Source: Apus apus
Taxonomy: Eukaryota; Chordata; Aves; Apodiformes; Apodidae
Length of the DNA stretch: 64,000 bases
Assembly (NCBI RefSeq): GCF_020740795.1
Contig: NC_067289.1
Span: forward strand, 26,592,108 to 26,656,107
Direction: 5' to 3'
Shown here: one piece after another, positions 24,346 through 39,300 of the stretch
How positions within the stretch are numbered: the first letter of the stretch is position 1
How the letters are laid out: every line of letters begins with the position of its first letter
Position numbers and translations under genes: made by a program
Notes under the pieces: model-generated
What the model saw: the letters and a program-made list of their open reading frames with translations, nothing else
Databases searched by the model: none
What the model was told of the DNA's origin: nothing

Positions 24346-27300
24346 CTGTTAGAAAACAAAATAAAGCACATTGTTATGGGAGTGAAGAGGACAAGGAGAC
24401 CTGCTAAATTGTAGTTATGTTTAGTAACATGGGATAGTTTAGAATAAAATTCATCCAGATAATTTTGGTCACAAGTTTGTGGGCTAGTAGATTGTACAAA
24501 ACAGCTAACAGATGAGGATCTTGGCCATGTGGATATACACAATAAATACATATTTCTGCTACTGAATGAATACAAGAGCAGTCCTGCAATGGTCCACGTT
24601 TGACAAAATAAACGTCAAAAACTTGTTGAGGAATTACAGCCACCTGCAGCAGACGTCCACCATCATTATCCTCATAATGCCTCTAACCTCCACCTAGATG
24701 TATGAAAGCACCTTGTTGTTCAATAAAATTGTTTCTTATGACTGAGGCTCCACAAAGCTCAGTCTGTCACCTGCTGTGTCACTAACAGATCAATTAGGCC
24801 TTATAGTTTAATTGTCTTGGAAAAAGTGAAAGCTTTTTTTTTTTAAATGTAAAAAGGAACTGTAGGATGTGTATCCCTATTAAACAGACATTTAGGGGAC
24901 AGTGTCAAGGCCAGATTTTCTTTCATGTGTACACCTAAAGAAAAATGCAAAGTGGGATCACTATCCTTTTTTTGCTTTTAAAAATAGGAAAAAAGTTCAC
25001 TGGTGTCCCAATTTGTATATACACTCCTGCATATGAGCAAAACTCATTTTATAAATCAAGCAACAAACATTTACTGTGGGTTTTAGACATAGTGCTTTAG
25101 GGAGCTGTTTTCATACAAATACCAAACCTAAACTACAGCTGCTTACCATGAGAACATGGAAGGATTCTGAGCTTGTCTCCATCCTCATACTCATCCAGAC
25201 AAATGGCACATACATCATATTCATCTCCTGCAGCACAGAATTGAGAATCAGTTTAACTTTAAAAGATTTGGAACAGACCTCTTCAAACGTGCATCCAGGC
25301 TCTCTTGGTTAGTTTCACAGGCTGAAGAAATTATTACTCTTCCCTGTCCATGCAAGAGGCACATTCTCTGAAGCTAGAGTTGACTGCTGTAACATTTCTC
25401 CCTTTATTAGGACTACAGCCCCTTCACTTTCCCTTCAGTTTAATAAGAATGTTTTATACTGTGTTTAAACTGATTTCTATAAATAAGAAACATGGCACAT
25501 CTTACCTATGTGGACTTTGGTACAACATTAAGTAAATTCTATATATGAAATGATTGCTCCTAGTCAGTACAAACAGCAAGTGTTAGCAGAGGGAGCTGAA
25601 TAAATGGAAGTTGCTACTGGTGGAAGATTCAGTTAGGAAGAACAGAGTGTACTGGTTGATCACTACAGTATTCCTAACGTGATACAACTGGGAAAAAGAA
25701 AAATGCAGGAGTAGGAAGCACCAAGAGTAGTCCTTCCAGAAGCACTAAGTACTCTTCAGGAGTCTGCAATGTGGCCACCCCTGTCTTCAAAAGATTAGTT
25801 CAAACAGAAACCAAGAGTATTATGATCACATAACAGAAACTATCATGGAAGGGGAAAAAAAAAAACAAAAAAACAAACCCTGGTAATTTAAGAATCTGAG
25901 GGCTGGAAGGGGATAAGGGGATTCAGCCTTCTCTACAAACAACACAGAGGAGCAATACCATGGAAAGAGAAAAGCAAGAAACCGGGGGTGGAGAGGGAAG
26001 GAGCCATCATCTGACCAGGAATCACAAGATTGCAAATGAAAACTTGACCACTGGAGCAATGATCTTCTGAACTAGCCTTTCAGGACCATCAGATGGCAAC
26101 CATGGTAAAGGGCCAAACCTCTCCCTTTCCCCAAATGTAGTTTTAAGTCCAGCCTTTAGATACGTGACAGGGTCCCTTTCACTCTTCGTTCACTTTCTTC
26201 CCTTGCGTTGACACAAGCTGGGTTGTGTGTCTGCCCAGGATGGGAAAGTTCTGGCTGTGTGCACTGTATCTGCAAAAGTTGGTGGACTCTTCCTTAATGT
26301 ATCTCTTGCAGATCACACACACCCCGTGCTGCTGCCCCCTGCTCCCAGAGAGCAGGTGCCCCATGAGCCACCAGCACAGCAGCCAGCAGAGCTGTCCCAG
26401 GGCTGCACCTTGCTAGGGCTGCACACTCCTGACCACGCTATCTGCACAGCCTACCAGAAGAGAAAGGAAGCCCTTCCCAGCTCTCCTGTCCCCCCCTCAG
26501 CTCTTCCCTCCAGCTCAGGCAGGAGCACAGAGCAGAACACAGGCTCCTGTCACTTGACAGCACATGCTTGAGGGAATGGACAGCTACAGGATCAAACGAT
26601 CCCAGGCCTATTTGTACATCCTATCACAAGGGCAGTCATCTGCTCAGCACGTGGTGCTAGGCTGCCTGCATCCTGGTTATCCCAGAGAGGCTTTGCGATA
26701 AGGAAAGACACTGATGACCCTGTCTTAGAAAACAAGATGATAGGGCCCACCCTGCCTGGAGCATGGACACCCCAGATGCAGCCCCCACATCCCAGGGTGG
26801 CCCCAAGATCTGTGTCACACTCTGCATATTCTTCCAAGGGCTTCTGTGGTGGCACAGAAAGTATGTGAAATGTGGTTCATGTCTTTTTTGCTAAGACATA
26901 TTCTTCAAGATAAAGACAAAGCTAATGACCACCAGTGGAAAATAACACTGCTGACATTTGGGATTCCAGAAAATAAGGACAGTGGACATGAAAACCACTT
27001 AGTTTTCCTGATAGTTATTATACAACAACTGGAGAAGATAAAGTGAGAGCAGGAGAAAGAAAAAAATGTCATGGGCTGGTAGAAAAAGTCAGAGAGATTA
27101 AATGGAGTCCATCACTTCCAGACCTACATGACTGAATTACAAGTTTTTGTCTAATGTATCACTGTGAAATATTTCAGGTACAGCTTTTGACAAAAATTAC
27201 TTCTTCTTTTGCTATGATATCCTTTCTCTGTTGTTTCTATTAAGATAAACCATGTTTATGGATCATTTATAATCTGTGCTTTATTATCATGTTCAAACCA

Positions 27301-30300
27301 GAAAATGAGTGTTAACCAGCAGTAAGTACAGTCAAGGGCATCGTATCTCAGTAAAAAACAAACATTCAAATAATACAACTGCCTGCTTCCCCACTAGTGA
27401 TTCAACCTATATATGGAAGTCTTGAAAACTGACACCCCACAGCTCATGAGCAGGCTTACCTGCCCGAGGAGCAGAGAGGGCCCCCTGGCAAAGCCCCAGG
27501 TCCTCTCCAGGCCAGTCAGAGGCAGCAGCTCTCCCGTGAGGTGGGTGCTGAAGGTCCCACACATGGAGGCCTCAGAGCACACGGGCCAACTGCTACATGG
27601 ACGTTCCTCAGACTCCTGCCAAGGCCACACACCCTGGCCCAGCTCACCCTGCCCCACAGCCTGCTCCCAGCACCCAGGTTCAACGCAAACGGGTTTTCAA
27701 GAGCATACTGGAGACAAAAGAAAATCCACCATTCCTAAAAAACAGAGTTGCTTTCATCTATCTTTCTAAAGCAAAAGGTAAGACTGCTTGGATACATCAT
27801 GGGGAAGACCAAAGTGAATACATTTCACAACAATGTCTTCAGAAAACCCATCTCTGATGAAGCAATTTCTCTTTATTGAAATTGTCACTGGTAACTACTG
27901 CAGGTACTGGGTCCAACTGTTGGTTTAGTAAATGGAGTTAAAGTAATCCAAAGGACTAATTTCACAGCAATAGAACCATAAAGAAACTGACATCCTAGGT
28001 GAAAAAAATAAGTTTTTTGTCCTGTTTTTCATAAGCCCTTGAATGCAGCAGGTACCTGAACACTTACAGCCAGGTTAACTTTACTATGGCAGACTGAGCT
28101 CCAAACAATTCACACCATGGAAGACTCAGGAAAGGAAGGAGGAAGGTGAATGAGGGAAACAGCAATAAGGTATCTTCATTCACTGGCTGCTCAGTCATGG
28201 AATTCTGGGAGCTACCGAAGATGCACACAATTAACTGAAAAAGATGCTAACTGACCTTCTTGAAGCAACTTTTCCCTTGCAAATTTCTTTTCGAAGTACA
28301 ACATAATTTACTTGATATTTTTATTGTAATTAGATTTCACAGGGAATCAATACAAGGAAATAAAATTAGTACTAAGTTTTATCGGTGTAAGGTAGTTTTT
28401 TAGAGTTGATTTTAAATCCATGCCAATAGGTCATGCCACTGGAAATGCAGGCTGGCTGATTCAGGAGCAGCCAGTGGGTCTATCCCTGCCTCCAGACATA
28501 CCCCCTAACATGGTCTGTGGGCCTCAGCCAGTACAGTCTCTATTGACATGATGTGTGTAGTAATCATTTCAATTAAGTAATTTTTGCACCTTTTCTTCTC
28601 ATACCTTGCAATAGCTTGTATGAATGAACAGAGAGTAAAATAGTAACACATTTAAAAAACAACATGGAGACCAAGAAGATTTTCTTTTACTTTTTCAAAG
28701 AGTAGGTGACAACAGAGAAAGACTTAAGGCAGTTTTTCTATTTAATTGAATAAAGTAACTTACTACAGCTTTATTCCTTATTTTCTCATTAGATCTTGCA
28801 TAAAATTAACCAAGATAAAGAATCACAAAATCAAGTATTCTGGCATTAAATTTGCATCACTCTTGCCCTACCAGAAGGACTGTGGTTGAAGGGAAGGATG
28901 GCATCTCTGGAAAAGCAGGTCAATTGCACATACAAAGTAGTTTTGTTTCACAGTCTCTGGATGTCAGGCAGCCCCTCTACCACTGGTATTTGCTGGTTCC
29001 CCCACAATTAATGGAAATCATGCACCACAGTGGCTGACTGCTGTGGGCACTGCTGCTGAGAGCACAACAAGGAATTTTGTGGCATTTCTGTATGGATTTT
29101 GTGGCATTCTAAGCAACACTTCAGTTCTCACTCACAGTGTGCATATGGTGCCTTCTCTGCATTAGAGACATGCTGGAACTCCTGCTTCAGCAAGAGCAGG
29201 GGCACATCAAGCTGCTCGTGGGCTTGCTCCATGCTCTACTGCCTACTTCAAGTGTACCCAAAATTCTCTCCAAAACTACAAAGCCTCTCAATTTAGAGGG
29301 TTTTTTTTGTTTTTAAAAACAAGAGGGTCTAATTAGTTAGACAAATAATTATCCACTTACCTTTCTTAAATTTATGTACAGGAAGTTTCTTAAGCTGATC
29401 CTTCCTGAGCCGATTCCTCCTTGCTCTGTGTCTGTCTTGCACAAATTTTGTGATCTGGAAAGAGCATAAGTGAGACAGCATCAACAGCAGCTAAAACCAT
29501 ACAAGAACAATGCAAATGCTCATTTATGAGTCTTCACTGAAAGGTAATCAACAGGGAACCCCAGCTCAAACTGAATCACCTCTTCCCTTGCCTTGGGTCA
29601 AGGGTGAAGCCAAAGAAGCCTTAGGCATGTTCTTGATGACCAGGGCACTTGAAACTGAAAAGGAACAAGCTTTCTTTGGAAAGGAAAGGCACAAAAACAA
29701 TGGCCATTGCTGCAATCCTCTGAGGCCCAGGCAGAGCACGATGACACATTTCAGAGCAAAACACAATTAAGTTTGTATGGTTTCCTCACAGTCTGAGACT
29801 TTTACAGCTCCTTTGGAGGATTATTCCCATGACCATTAGAACAGTTTTCATAGTATCCAGCTGTAATTTGGGGAGGAGTAAAGGGGGTGCTTCAAGCCAT
29901 AGTTACTTGCTGTCTACAACTATATCAAAGATTCTATTTTCATTTTCTTAATAGTCCCCAATACTATTTCTGTTCAGATTCTAATTCTAACCTTTGTGGT
30001 ATGACATTATTTTTCAAATATGAGAACAAACAAGCAATGTCCTTAACCAAAGCATACACCTTAACGAGTCTTCTGACATTTGCAGAGGTGCTCTGCACGC
30101 ACCTGTGCTGAGGGAAAGGGAAACACAGAGAGTACCAGCATTATAGACAGCATTGGAACATCTCACTTTAGGATTCCCTGAAAGGCACTGATCTATTTCA
30201 CAGCAGATTCTTTTCTTAAAAGCATGAATGTATGTGTACAATGGAAATATTATTAGGACCATTTGAAACTGTATTTGGTTTTGGCAAAATAAAATGTATT

Positions 30301-33300
30301 TATGCTTCTGCATCACATCTGTTTTCACTTTTTAATCATATTTTGATCTAAACTGTGTATTCAGACTCCTTTTACCCTTGCTAAGCAGTGAGTTGCATGA
30401 ATAAATTGCAGGTTTTCTGCTTTAATTAAGATACTTAGTAACAAACCAAGTCTCACATTAATTTCTTAGTTGTTATCCCATGCAGCTCTTTCAGCCTAGC
30501 CCTTCTGCCAGTTTTCTCTCCCCAGTCTAACATGAGCTGTGTGGATGGACTTTGGTGCTTCCAACATTATATAGCCTGTTTGCCAAAGACTCCAAACATC
30601 TGTCCCAAATACACAGTACAGATAACCCTGACTTGCAGATCTACAATGTCTTTTCCTCCTGGTTCCTGTATGGTTTTCCTCTACAACATCACTCTAAGAC
30701 ATGGAAAGAATAATTCATTTTAGCACTGACTACCTGGTGACACTAATAAAACTAGAAATTCAGGTCTCTCAAAGTCTTTGCTTTTATAACTGGGACATAT
30801 TTGGAAAAATAAAATCTTAATCATAGTTTACAGACATGCCCTTTTTTTACATTTCCTCACAGTGCACAGACAAGGAAACTGGGGACAGCTGAAATGCCTG
30901 TAATTTTCCTCACCAAATGACTATTTCCCCTTCTCATGGCTAATCCTACCTAGCATCTGTCTATTCCTTTTGGGCTGTACAGATGGCTCTTCCCTATATG
31001 TTTTATTTGGAATCTGGAACTCTCAAATTCACAGACTATGTACAAAATTGTTTTAATTCACAGTACCAGCATGCTGATATAAAAAGACTGAGCTCTAAAA
31101 GGCAAATTTAAAAGAATCATAAGAAATATGGTATATTTAGATTGGATATAATGCAAGTTTTTTTGTGATGAGGGAGGAAGAAAATGTTATAGAACAGTTC
31201 ACTTTTATCAAAAGGTAAAATAATAAACTGGTCAGAGACCACCAGAGATACAAAAAAGTGGGATGCTAAGTATTCTGCAATCATATCTAGCTTTGCTGTT
31301 TTACTTTCCTAGGAGACACATGACCAGCTGAACCTCTCAGACAAGGTGCATGCTGTGAGATGTGTGCTGAACAAGTTCTGAGCTCACCGACTGATCCCTG
31401 CATCTGCAGCAAAACCCAGCCAGAACAGGGGGACTGAGGTTTTCTGAGCAGGGCAGGTTTGGGAAGGTGGGTGCCACACTCTGTGTACCAGAGCACAAGA
31501 ACAGTTTGTTCTTCATGGGGTGAAAAGGGAAGCCCTTGTGCATTGGGAGAGCAGCAGGGAGGACAATTCTTTGCCATTAGTTACATGCCAGGCAGAACAC
31601 CCTACGGACTCCTGATGCCCCTTGGCCAAAATCCTGCACCTGTTCATTGTACTGAGAGCACAGAGGACTACAGGTAAGCAGGGTACAGGTGTGCAGAGCA
31701 CACAGAGCCTTGGCTGTTCCTTGACTGCAGCCTCATTAACTGCAGGAAGTGATAGTTCTACCGTGACTTGTGTGAAAGAAAACTTCTTCTCATGAGAAGA
31801 AACTTACCATAAATATGACGATGAGAATAAGACAAATCCCTACTATTATTAGGAAAGGGATTAAGTAGTACTCCAAAGGAAGACTGAACTCTGGAATTAA
31901 CACAACATGGCCACTGTGGGGAGAGAAAGGTAACACTTTCTAAATATGTTACAATTTAATGAACTATGAATTAAAGAATAAATACAATGAAACAAACCAT
32001 TACAATAAATATCATCACTAGACACACTAAAGGAGCACATACCTGTGCACAACAAATTCAGCCAATACCTACACAACGTACAGCCATTTTAATAAAAGGA
32101 TAAAACAATGTTTCTCATGACATTTTTTAATGAAAATTACTTATTGACTTCACTCATAAATAAATCTAAAGCAACCAGAAAAACAACCTCTTAGCTGCTT
32201 TGATAACAGAATGAAAAAATATAACATGACTACTGAAAGATACTGTGAAATCACTCTTATTAAATAAAGCACTGTTATACAAGAGGTTTAATTTCAAATC
32301 ATGAAGCATGGTGTAAAGCACACCCTTTGTCCTCAGGAGAATCAATAAAATACAGTAACCAAAAATCTTCCTAGAGAACCTGAAATGGATGCTGTAAACC
32401 TGATATTTGAATACTACTATTTATTGATACTTGAGGAAGTAAATTCTCATTATTATTCTGCTGGCACAAGCAATCAAGAATGCCTGAGAAGGTGCAATGC
32501 ATACACGTGTTAATAGCTCTATAGCTACTGCCCACGTGGAGCCACACTTCCACTTATCACGTAATTTCATCAGTAAGGTTTCTACTTCAGAATGACACAA
32601 TCTAGTTCTGATTATTTTAGCAAAAGGACACCAGCAACACCTGAAGGAGCAAGGTCCTGAGCCTGAAAATAGCCTACACATCTGCCTTTCCATGCTGCTC
32701 AAGGTTCATATTCTAACCATATGGTTCTTGCAATGCTTTTCTTTTTAAAGTTTTAAACTTAAAAGCAGAACAGAAGCAGAGCAAACCAAATCATACATCC
32801 CATTAGAATAATCTTAAAAGCATCCTGCAGATTCACCTAGCACAGGAAGTTATCTCTGACTTGTCCTAGAACTATTAAAGCATGAAGAAAAGGGACAACT
32901 TCAATAGCCTTGTACTATGGATACCTATGTGCTCAGAAAGATGACCAGGTGTAGACACTTTGTACACTTCTGAACAAGGAATGCAGTCAGGAGCACCAGG
33001 GAAATCAAGAATCCCATTTTTCTACATCTCTTTCAGAGTATAAATGCACTTAAAGTAAATCAGAGAGGAGTTAAAAAATTGATATGGTTTGAACTTAAAT
33101 CACTTAAATTGAAACTATCAATCAATGAAATCATCGGTGTCAGTATTTGTATGGATACCTAAGAATACAATAGAAAGGGTAGATTAAGACATACAGTTCA
33201 GTCTTGATTTGTCAATAGTTTCATGACTCCGTCACCTCAAATGTACTTTAGGGATTTAATTGCTTTTTAAATTACTTTTTAAAGACCAGCACCTGACTTC

Positions 33301-36300
33301 AGTGGAAATGGACAAACACAGTAAAAGAACCCACCCTTAAATCTGAAATATACATACTCTCCCAAACATTCCTGTGATTCCTACATCATTAGCTAAACTT
33401 CTATGTTTAATGCTATATGGAAATGAAAGGAGCAACATTTGAGCAACAAACAGCAACCTTCTTGTAGGAAAGAAATTTATATTAATTTATAAAATTCTTT
33501 CTGCACATTGCTCTCAGGCACAAGTTTGACCTGGAATACACCTACAGCCTCTGTCATCTCAACGTCCTATTTTAAATCCATAAATATTTAAAAGAGGCAA
33601 TGGCTTAATGCAAGGAACATCACAGCCATGTGTGAGGTAACTCACCCCTTTTCGTAAGTGAACTCCTCTTTAAGAGAATTAGCTGATGTCTCGCCAATGA
33701 AGACAGAAGGAATGTCAATCTTCTTCAAAACCTCAACTGCATAAAAACAGCAGGATAATAAAACTATTATTATGCTGTCATTCTGTGGGCATTCTTAAGA
33801 CATAAGACTTGGACATACTGTGACTATCACAACATGAAGACATATTTTAACATAATGACAGTCACACTGGTGCACATGCTACAACTTTACACGAGAAGTG
33901 GTATTATTTTTCCTAACAAATACCTAGGGGCTTTATTGCAGCTACAGAAACCAAAATTGTTACTAGAATACTTTAAGGGAGCATAAACCCAAAATATTTT
34001 TTGCAAAAACAAACAAACAAAAAAAAGAGGCACCATCAGAGCAAGTGTAACCAGAACATCATTCTTACTGAGGGATTTACCGGAAGTCACAAAGCTCCAT
34101 CCATCTCCAGAATTTCTGGCAACTTACATGGTTTTGTGACCTGGTCCTGTAACATGAAATACTCTTTTTTTCCCCTCCTTTCCACCCTAAACATAAATGA
34201 ACACACTAGAAACACCTGTGGCTAGAAAAGATCAAAAAGAAGAAAGAAGAGAATGAAAAATTCCACATCTTTCAGTCCCAAAAATTGTGACAGGACTGTC
34301 TCCCCTTCTCTACTTACTAGTGAGGACTCAAAGAGATGGAGCTCAAATGAAAAATCATTGAAAGATAAATCCCATATTCTAGAAACCTTCTCCCCAGCTT
34401 CACTTCATATTCACTTGCACCTCTGGCTTAGGCTTCACATTTCAGGGCCAAATTATCCTGAGTTTAGCCAATACCAAAGCATTCAGGCTCCTCAAGGCAA
34501 GACCAGGCACAGCTTCATGTCCTTTCACACTGCCTAAGCCTGCAGTTGTTGTGAAGTTATTTTGCATTTTGATTTCTCAGTGAAATCTGAAAATAAGATT
34601 CACATGGGTTGGGAATTCATCAAAACCATTCTCACAGAGCTTCCTGGGCTACTTAGCTGCCACTGAGTTTGCTAAACGTTCATTGCCTAGTTTCCTCCAT
34701 GGTGTTCTCACTTGGAAAGTCTTTTTTTTGCTCTCATTTATGTTTTCATTCCATATTGAGCAAGCTCAAAAACTGAACAAAATAAATGCCACAGATATAA
34801 CAGCACTACAGACAAAAAACATACCATAAGACAAACCCAACATTTTTACTAGGTTACAAGATGCTCTGAACATATTCACTCCATGAAAGGTTAAAATGGG
34901 AACAGGGAGCACCAGAACCCCTCAGAAAATGGTGTCCTGGTCTCAACACAGCCTTTACCTACTGGAAAACTGAAAAGATGTGCATGTGATACATATTCAT
35001 GTGAAATTAGCATCCATTTGCCAAAGGAACAGAAAAATGTACACAGCAGTGCAGCAACAAAATGGAACCATTAGCAAACATTAACAAGTCATATTTTAAA
35101 GTTTTATTTTCTTCCAAAATAGAAGAGTTTTTTTATTTTTATTTTATTTCTTCTTAATTAACAACACATCAGCTCTTTTCCACATGTTGGGTCATCAATC
35201 TATCTCATAAATTTAACCATTTAACTCTGAACAGCTGAATTAAAATTTAAATTAAAAACAAAATAAATACTCAGATAATGTGCAAATTAAATGCCACAAG
35301 TACTACACAAGTATATATTTATGTTCTTATATTAACATACCACATTTTAAAATGTTAACAGAGGGAGGATTTCTTGTTGGGGTGCACTTTTTCAGGGTTT
35401 TTTTGTTGTAATTTTTGTTGTTTTGGTTTTGGAATGGGGGTGGGAGGTGGTTTTTCTTAAAGCAGGAGTTCACAGTAATACTTTTTTATACTGGTTTTAA
35501 TACTTTGCATTCCAGTGGGTGAAATTATTTTCAAACAGGAGAGAAGTGATACCTGTACTTACTGTCGTTGGATCCCATGCTAATGAGGTCATCAGAATCA
35601 ACATTGTGAACTATAGCTGCCTTGTATCCAGCTTTCTGTGCATTTAAAACCTGTAAGCCAGACAAAGGAAGATTATTCTAAAAAAAGTTTATGTTAAGCT
35701 TGAAATACAGACTGCTAGCACACTGCTCAACAGCAAAGTAGCTAAAAAAGTAAAACGGTGTGAGAATTTGAAATAAAAAGGAGTCAAAAATAAGACAAGG
35801 ATTCAAAGGACTGAACATCAAAATATCTGAGCTTGTGACACAGAATGGCAGCAATGAAGTCATCACAAATCACCAGGTGTTGAAAATTAAGGAAGTTCAC
35901 TGAGTGATTTGATCTTTAAAGCTTTCTGGTTCTCACAGATTCTTAATCTTCATATCCACATAAATGTGCTATGGTAATTAGTGAAAGCTTCTATGTAGCA
36001 TCATTTTTTTATTATTAACTGCTTGTTTTATTTAACATCATGACCTGAACAGGTATTTATTAACTGTCCTTTAGACATGGAAATATGTCCTTCAGGACAG
36101 GTAGTAAATAATTCATATTACTTAAGAACATGTTTCAGTTACTTACACACTTTTGCCTCTTATTTAAAACACAGGCCCTTTGTTTAATTACTGACCTATA
36201 AAATGATGGTGTTCATGTAAAACCACACACACCAATGTGCCTGCAAGATGAGCAGGTGAGGCAGGGGCACTGGAGTGAAGAGCATAATTAACAAAGTGCC

Positions 36301-39300
36301 AGCCCAGGCTTAATGACACCACCCAGCTGCAGAGAGCAGCAGCTGCCTCTGCCATTACACTGTCAAGTTTCAACCTCACCTTCCCTACCCAGGGCCCACA
36401 AGACAGAAACACACTGCACCAAAACTGAAGCATTAACCCATTTTTAAGATATATCTAAGCAGGATGGTACAGCTTCAGGAGCTGATTTCTTCTTGCACAG
36501 TTACCTTCCACTATAAGAAAACAACAAACAGCTCTTTACCCAGATCCTCTCTCCTAACAACTATATTCCAAGCAGCAGAACAATGTTATTGGAAAATGCA
36601 GAAATGCAGACACCCTGAAAAACCCCATTGTTCAAATCAAGAAAAAAGAAAAGGAAAAAATCCATTTCAGATGTAAACAAACACATGGCTGGGAGTTTGG
36701 CCAACAGTACATCACTACAGAAAATATCCATAGTGCCTACACAAAATGATGTTATGTTTAATCATACATCTGCTGACTTCTGTGCCTGAAGAGACAGGTT
36801 TAATGCAGCGAGGTACCATTTACTTAATTTACACCTCATTTGCCAAACAAACCTTTTCTGTAGGCAGAAAAGGTGATACTTCCTACATGGTGTCAACAAC
36901 ATATTTCAGAGCCACTGATGACCAGACCCTAAATGCAGGCCTGAGGAACAAGTTCTGTAATTAAGCAGGAGTTGAAAGCACAGCACCCTCCTCTCGACCA
37001 GCTCCTTCCCACACTGGTCACCAGCACAATCAGCAGTAAAAGTCAGCTATAACAAGCAAGGACACACATCCCAAAGGGCTCTGAACTGATGCCACTCGTT
37101 CCCAGCCTTAACCCTTCTCCTTCTGCAACATAATTCCCCATGTAAGAAATCACTAGGTGCTGACAGAGAGATGGAAGGGAAGAGGAGATGGTTTCCAGCC
37201 TAGTAAATAGTAATACACAGTAAAATCAAGGAACAGCTACACACCTGCATTTGTATGTAAAACAGGAAAGATGTGACTTCAAAATAAACTGCAGTTTTTG
37301 TTAAAACCTATGTCCTGTCAGTCAACTAGCTGATATGTAATATAACTCACCTGCTGCTTCCTGGAGGAAATGCTGTAATACATATGAAATTATATGACAA
37401 AATATTGTTAGAGTATTAATACCATAAGAGTGAATTCACTGAACAGTTAGTACATAGATACTCATCTGCACCTTGGAACTTCTGATCCATTTCTATCATA
37501 CTCTAATAACGAAATGTATGGGAATCCTCTTCTCCACAGATATTACATTAAATGTAAAACATAATACTTATGTACAGAGCTGGTGGGACTTAGCCCTTTG
37601 AGAACTGACCATAGAAACCCCTCGATGATAATGTGCAAATCTTGCACTTTCTACCAGGAACACTCCTTGACTGTGTGTGGCAAACCAGGGCATGTAAAAT
37701 TAAAATACAAGAGTTCACATTTACTAAACTGATAGCTATGTGGAAAAGCAATTCTGCATGTCTTTTGCCTGCTTGGCTCCTGCCTTCAGCTGACCAACTT
37801 TCCAAAGCTCCTCAGAATCTCAGAATTCTGTGACCAGCAACTGAGATGTGATTTTTTTGGTTTAGCACCAGAGTACAAAAAGCTGAAGGCTCAGTCATAA
37901 TGCAGGCTTCAACCAAACAATTATTTCCAGCAAACAAGCATTTGCTGTGCTTCTGATTAAAAACATATTCCACTAGAAAATTTCAGCCCTGCTCCTTTAA
38001 CAGTGTTTTCAGCAGTAATAGTGTCCCATCAATGTAGAAGCAGCAATTAGATAGACCAAGAGAATGTAAAAAAAGGCAGTCATTTCCCTTTTCCCACTAA
38101 GCCATATACACAGAGAGTGACAGGATTCAGGGCACAAAATATGTGACGTTCCTGAGTTTGATGCGAAGGCAGATGACACGAGCAGTGAGGCTGCCTCTAC
38201 AGCTGGAACCTACAGTCTGGATAGGACTGACATGTTTAACCACATCACTGAACATACCACATGGCAGCAAACACACCAGAATCTCCTTTTAGTTTAGAGC
38301 CCTGTTTTCCTTTGCTGCCCCATACATCAGGGTAATTTTCAAGAAAACCATATATTCTAGCCAAGCACAAATAATTCTATTTTTGTATTTTTCAAAATAA
38401 CACAGAGAGTAGTCCACTTCAGCTGGAGATAAATATTTTTATATAAATACTTCAACATACAACATCTAGCTGTTGTACTCATTTCAAAGAACTTCTGTTC
38501 TGTCCCTGGTACTTGTTTCTACCCAGCACTGCAGTGTCTCCTCATCAGCCAGCTGTGACACTACTGTTGTTCACAGGGTGAGCCACAGGAAGAGCCACAG
38601 CTACTTATCTGAACAAAAACAAATCAGGGAAGTAGTTTACAGATTTTGGGAGTGTCCTGGTTTGAGGGGCAGGGTGCTTTTATGTTATCTCTGTTCCCTA
38701 AGCTTGCCTGTGACTGCTGACAAGAACAACCAATCCTACTGCCACCACACTGCAGCACCCGTCACCTTTACCGGCCAGGTAAGCTGGCTCACAAACACCC
38801 AGTCTTAAATTAATCTGTATTACAACACTGCTTTATCTGCCTGTAGACCATAACATTCTCCCTTGCCTTTGCACCAGTATCTAGAAAAGGAAAAAAATAA
38901 ATAAATATGTAAAAACCAGTCTTACCTTGACATCAAAGTTGCACTCAAGCCTTCGAATTAACACAATAAAAGCACCAGAGGAGTTGTCCTTCAGGGGAGG
39001 TGGGGCTATAGGCTCACATGCATTCTCTGGTTTTGAATTTATTAAGAATCCCTAGAAAACAGGAACAAAAATAGGGGTTTTATTTCGCTTTGTCTTAACA
39101 AAAGGGTTGGCAGCCAAGTATAAGCAAAGAAAACTGTAGATTTTCATACAACAGCTAAACAAATTCTTATTATCAACTCAGCCCTGTATGATAGCAAAAT
39201 TTCTGCTACATCTTTGACTATTTATTTTGATTCATCAGGATCTTCAGGTCTGTAAAGAATTAGAAAGTTTGACAGAAAATACAGTTTTTCCACTTACATC

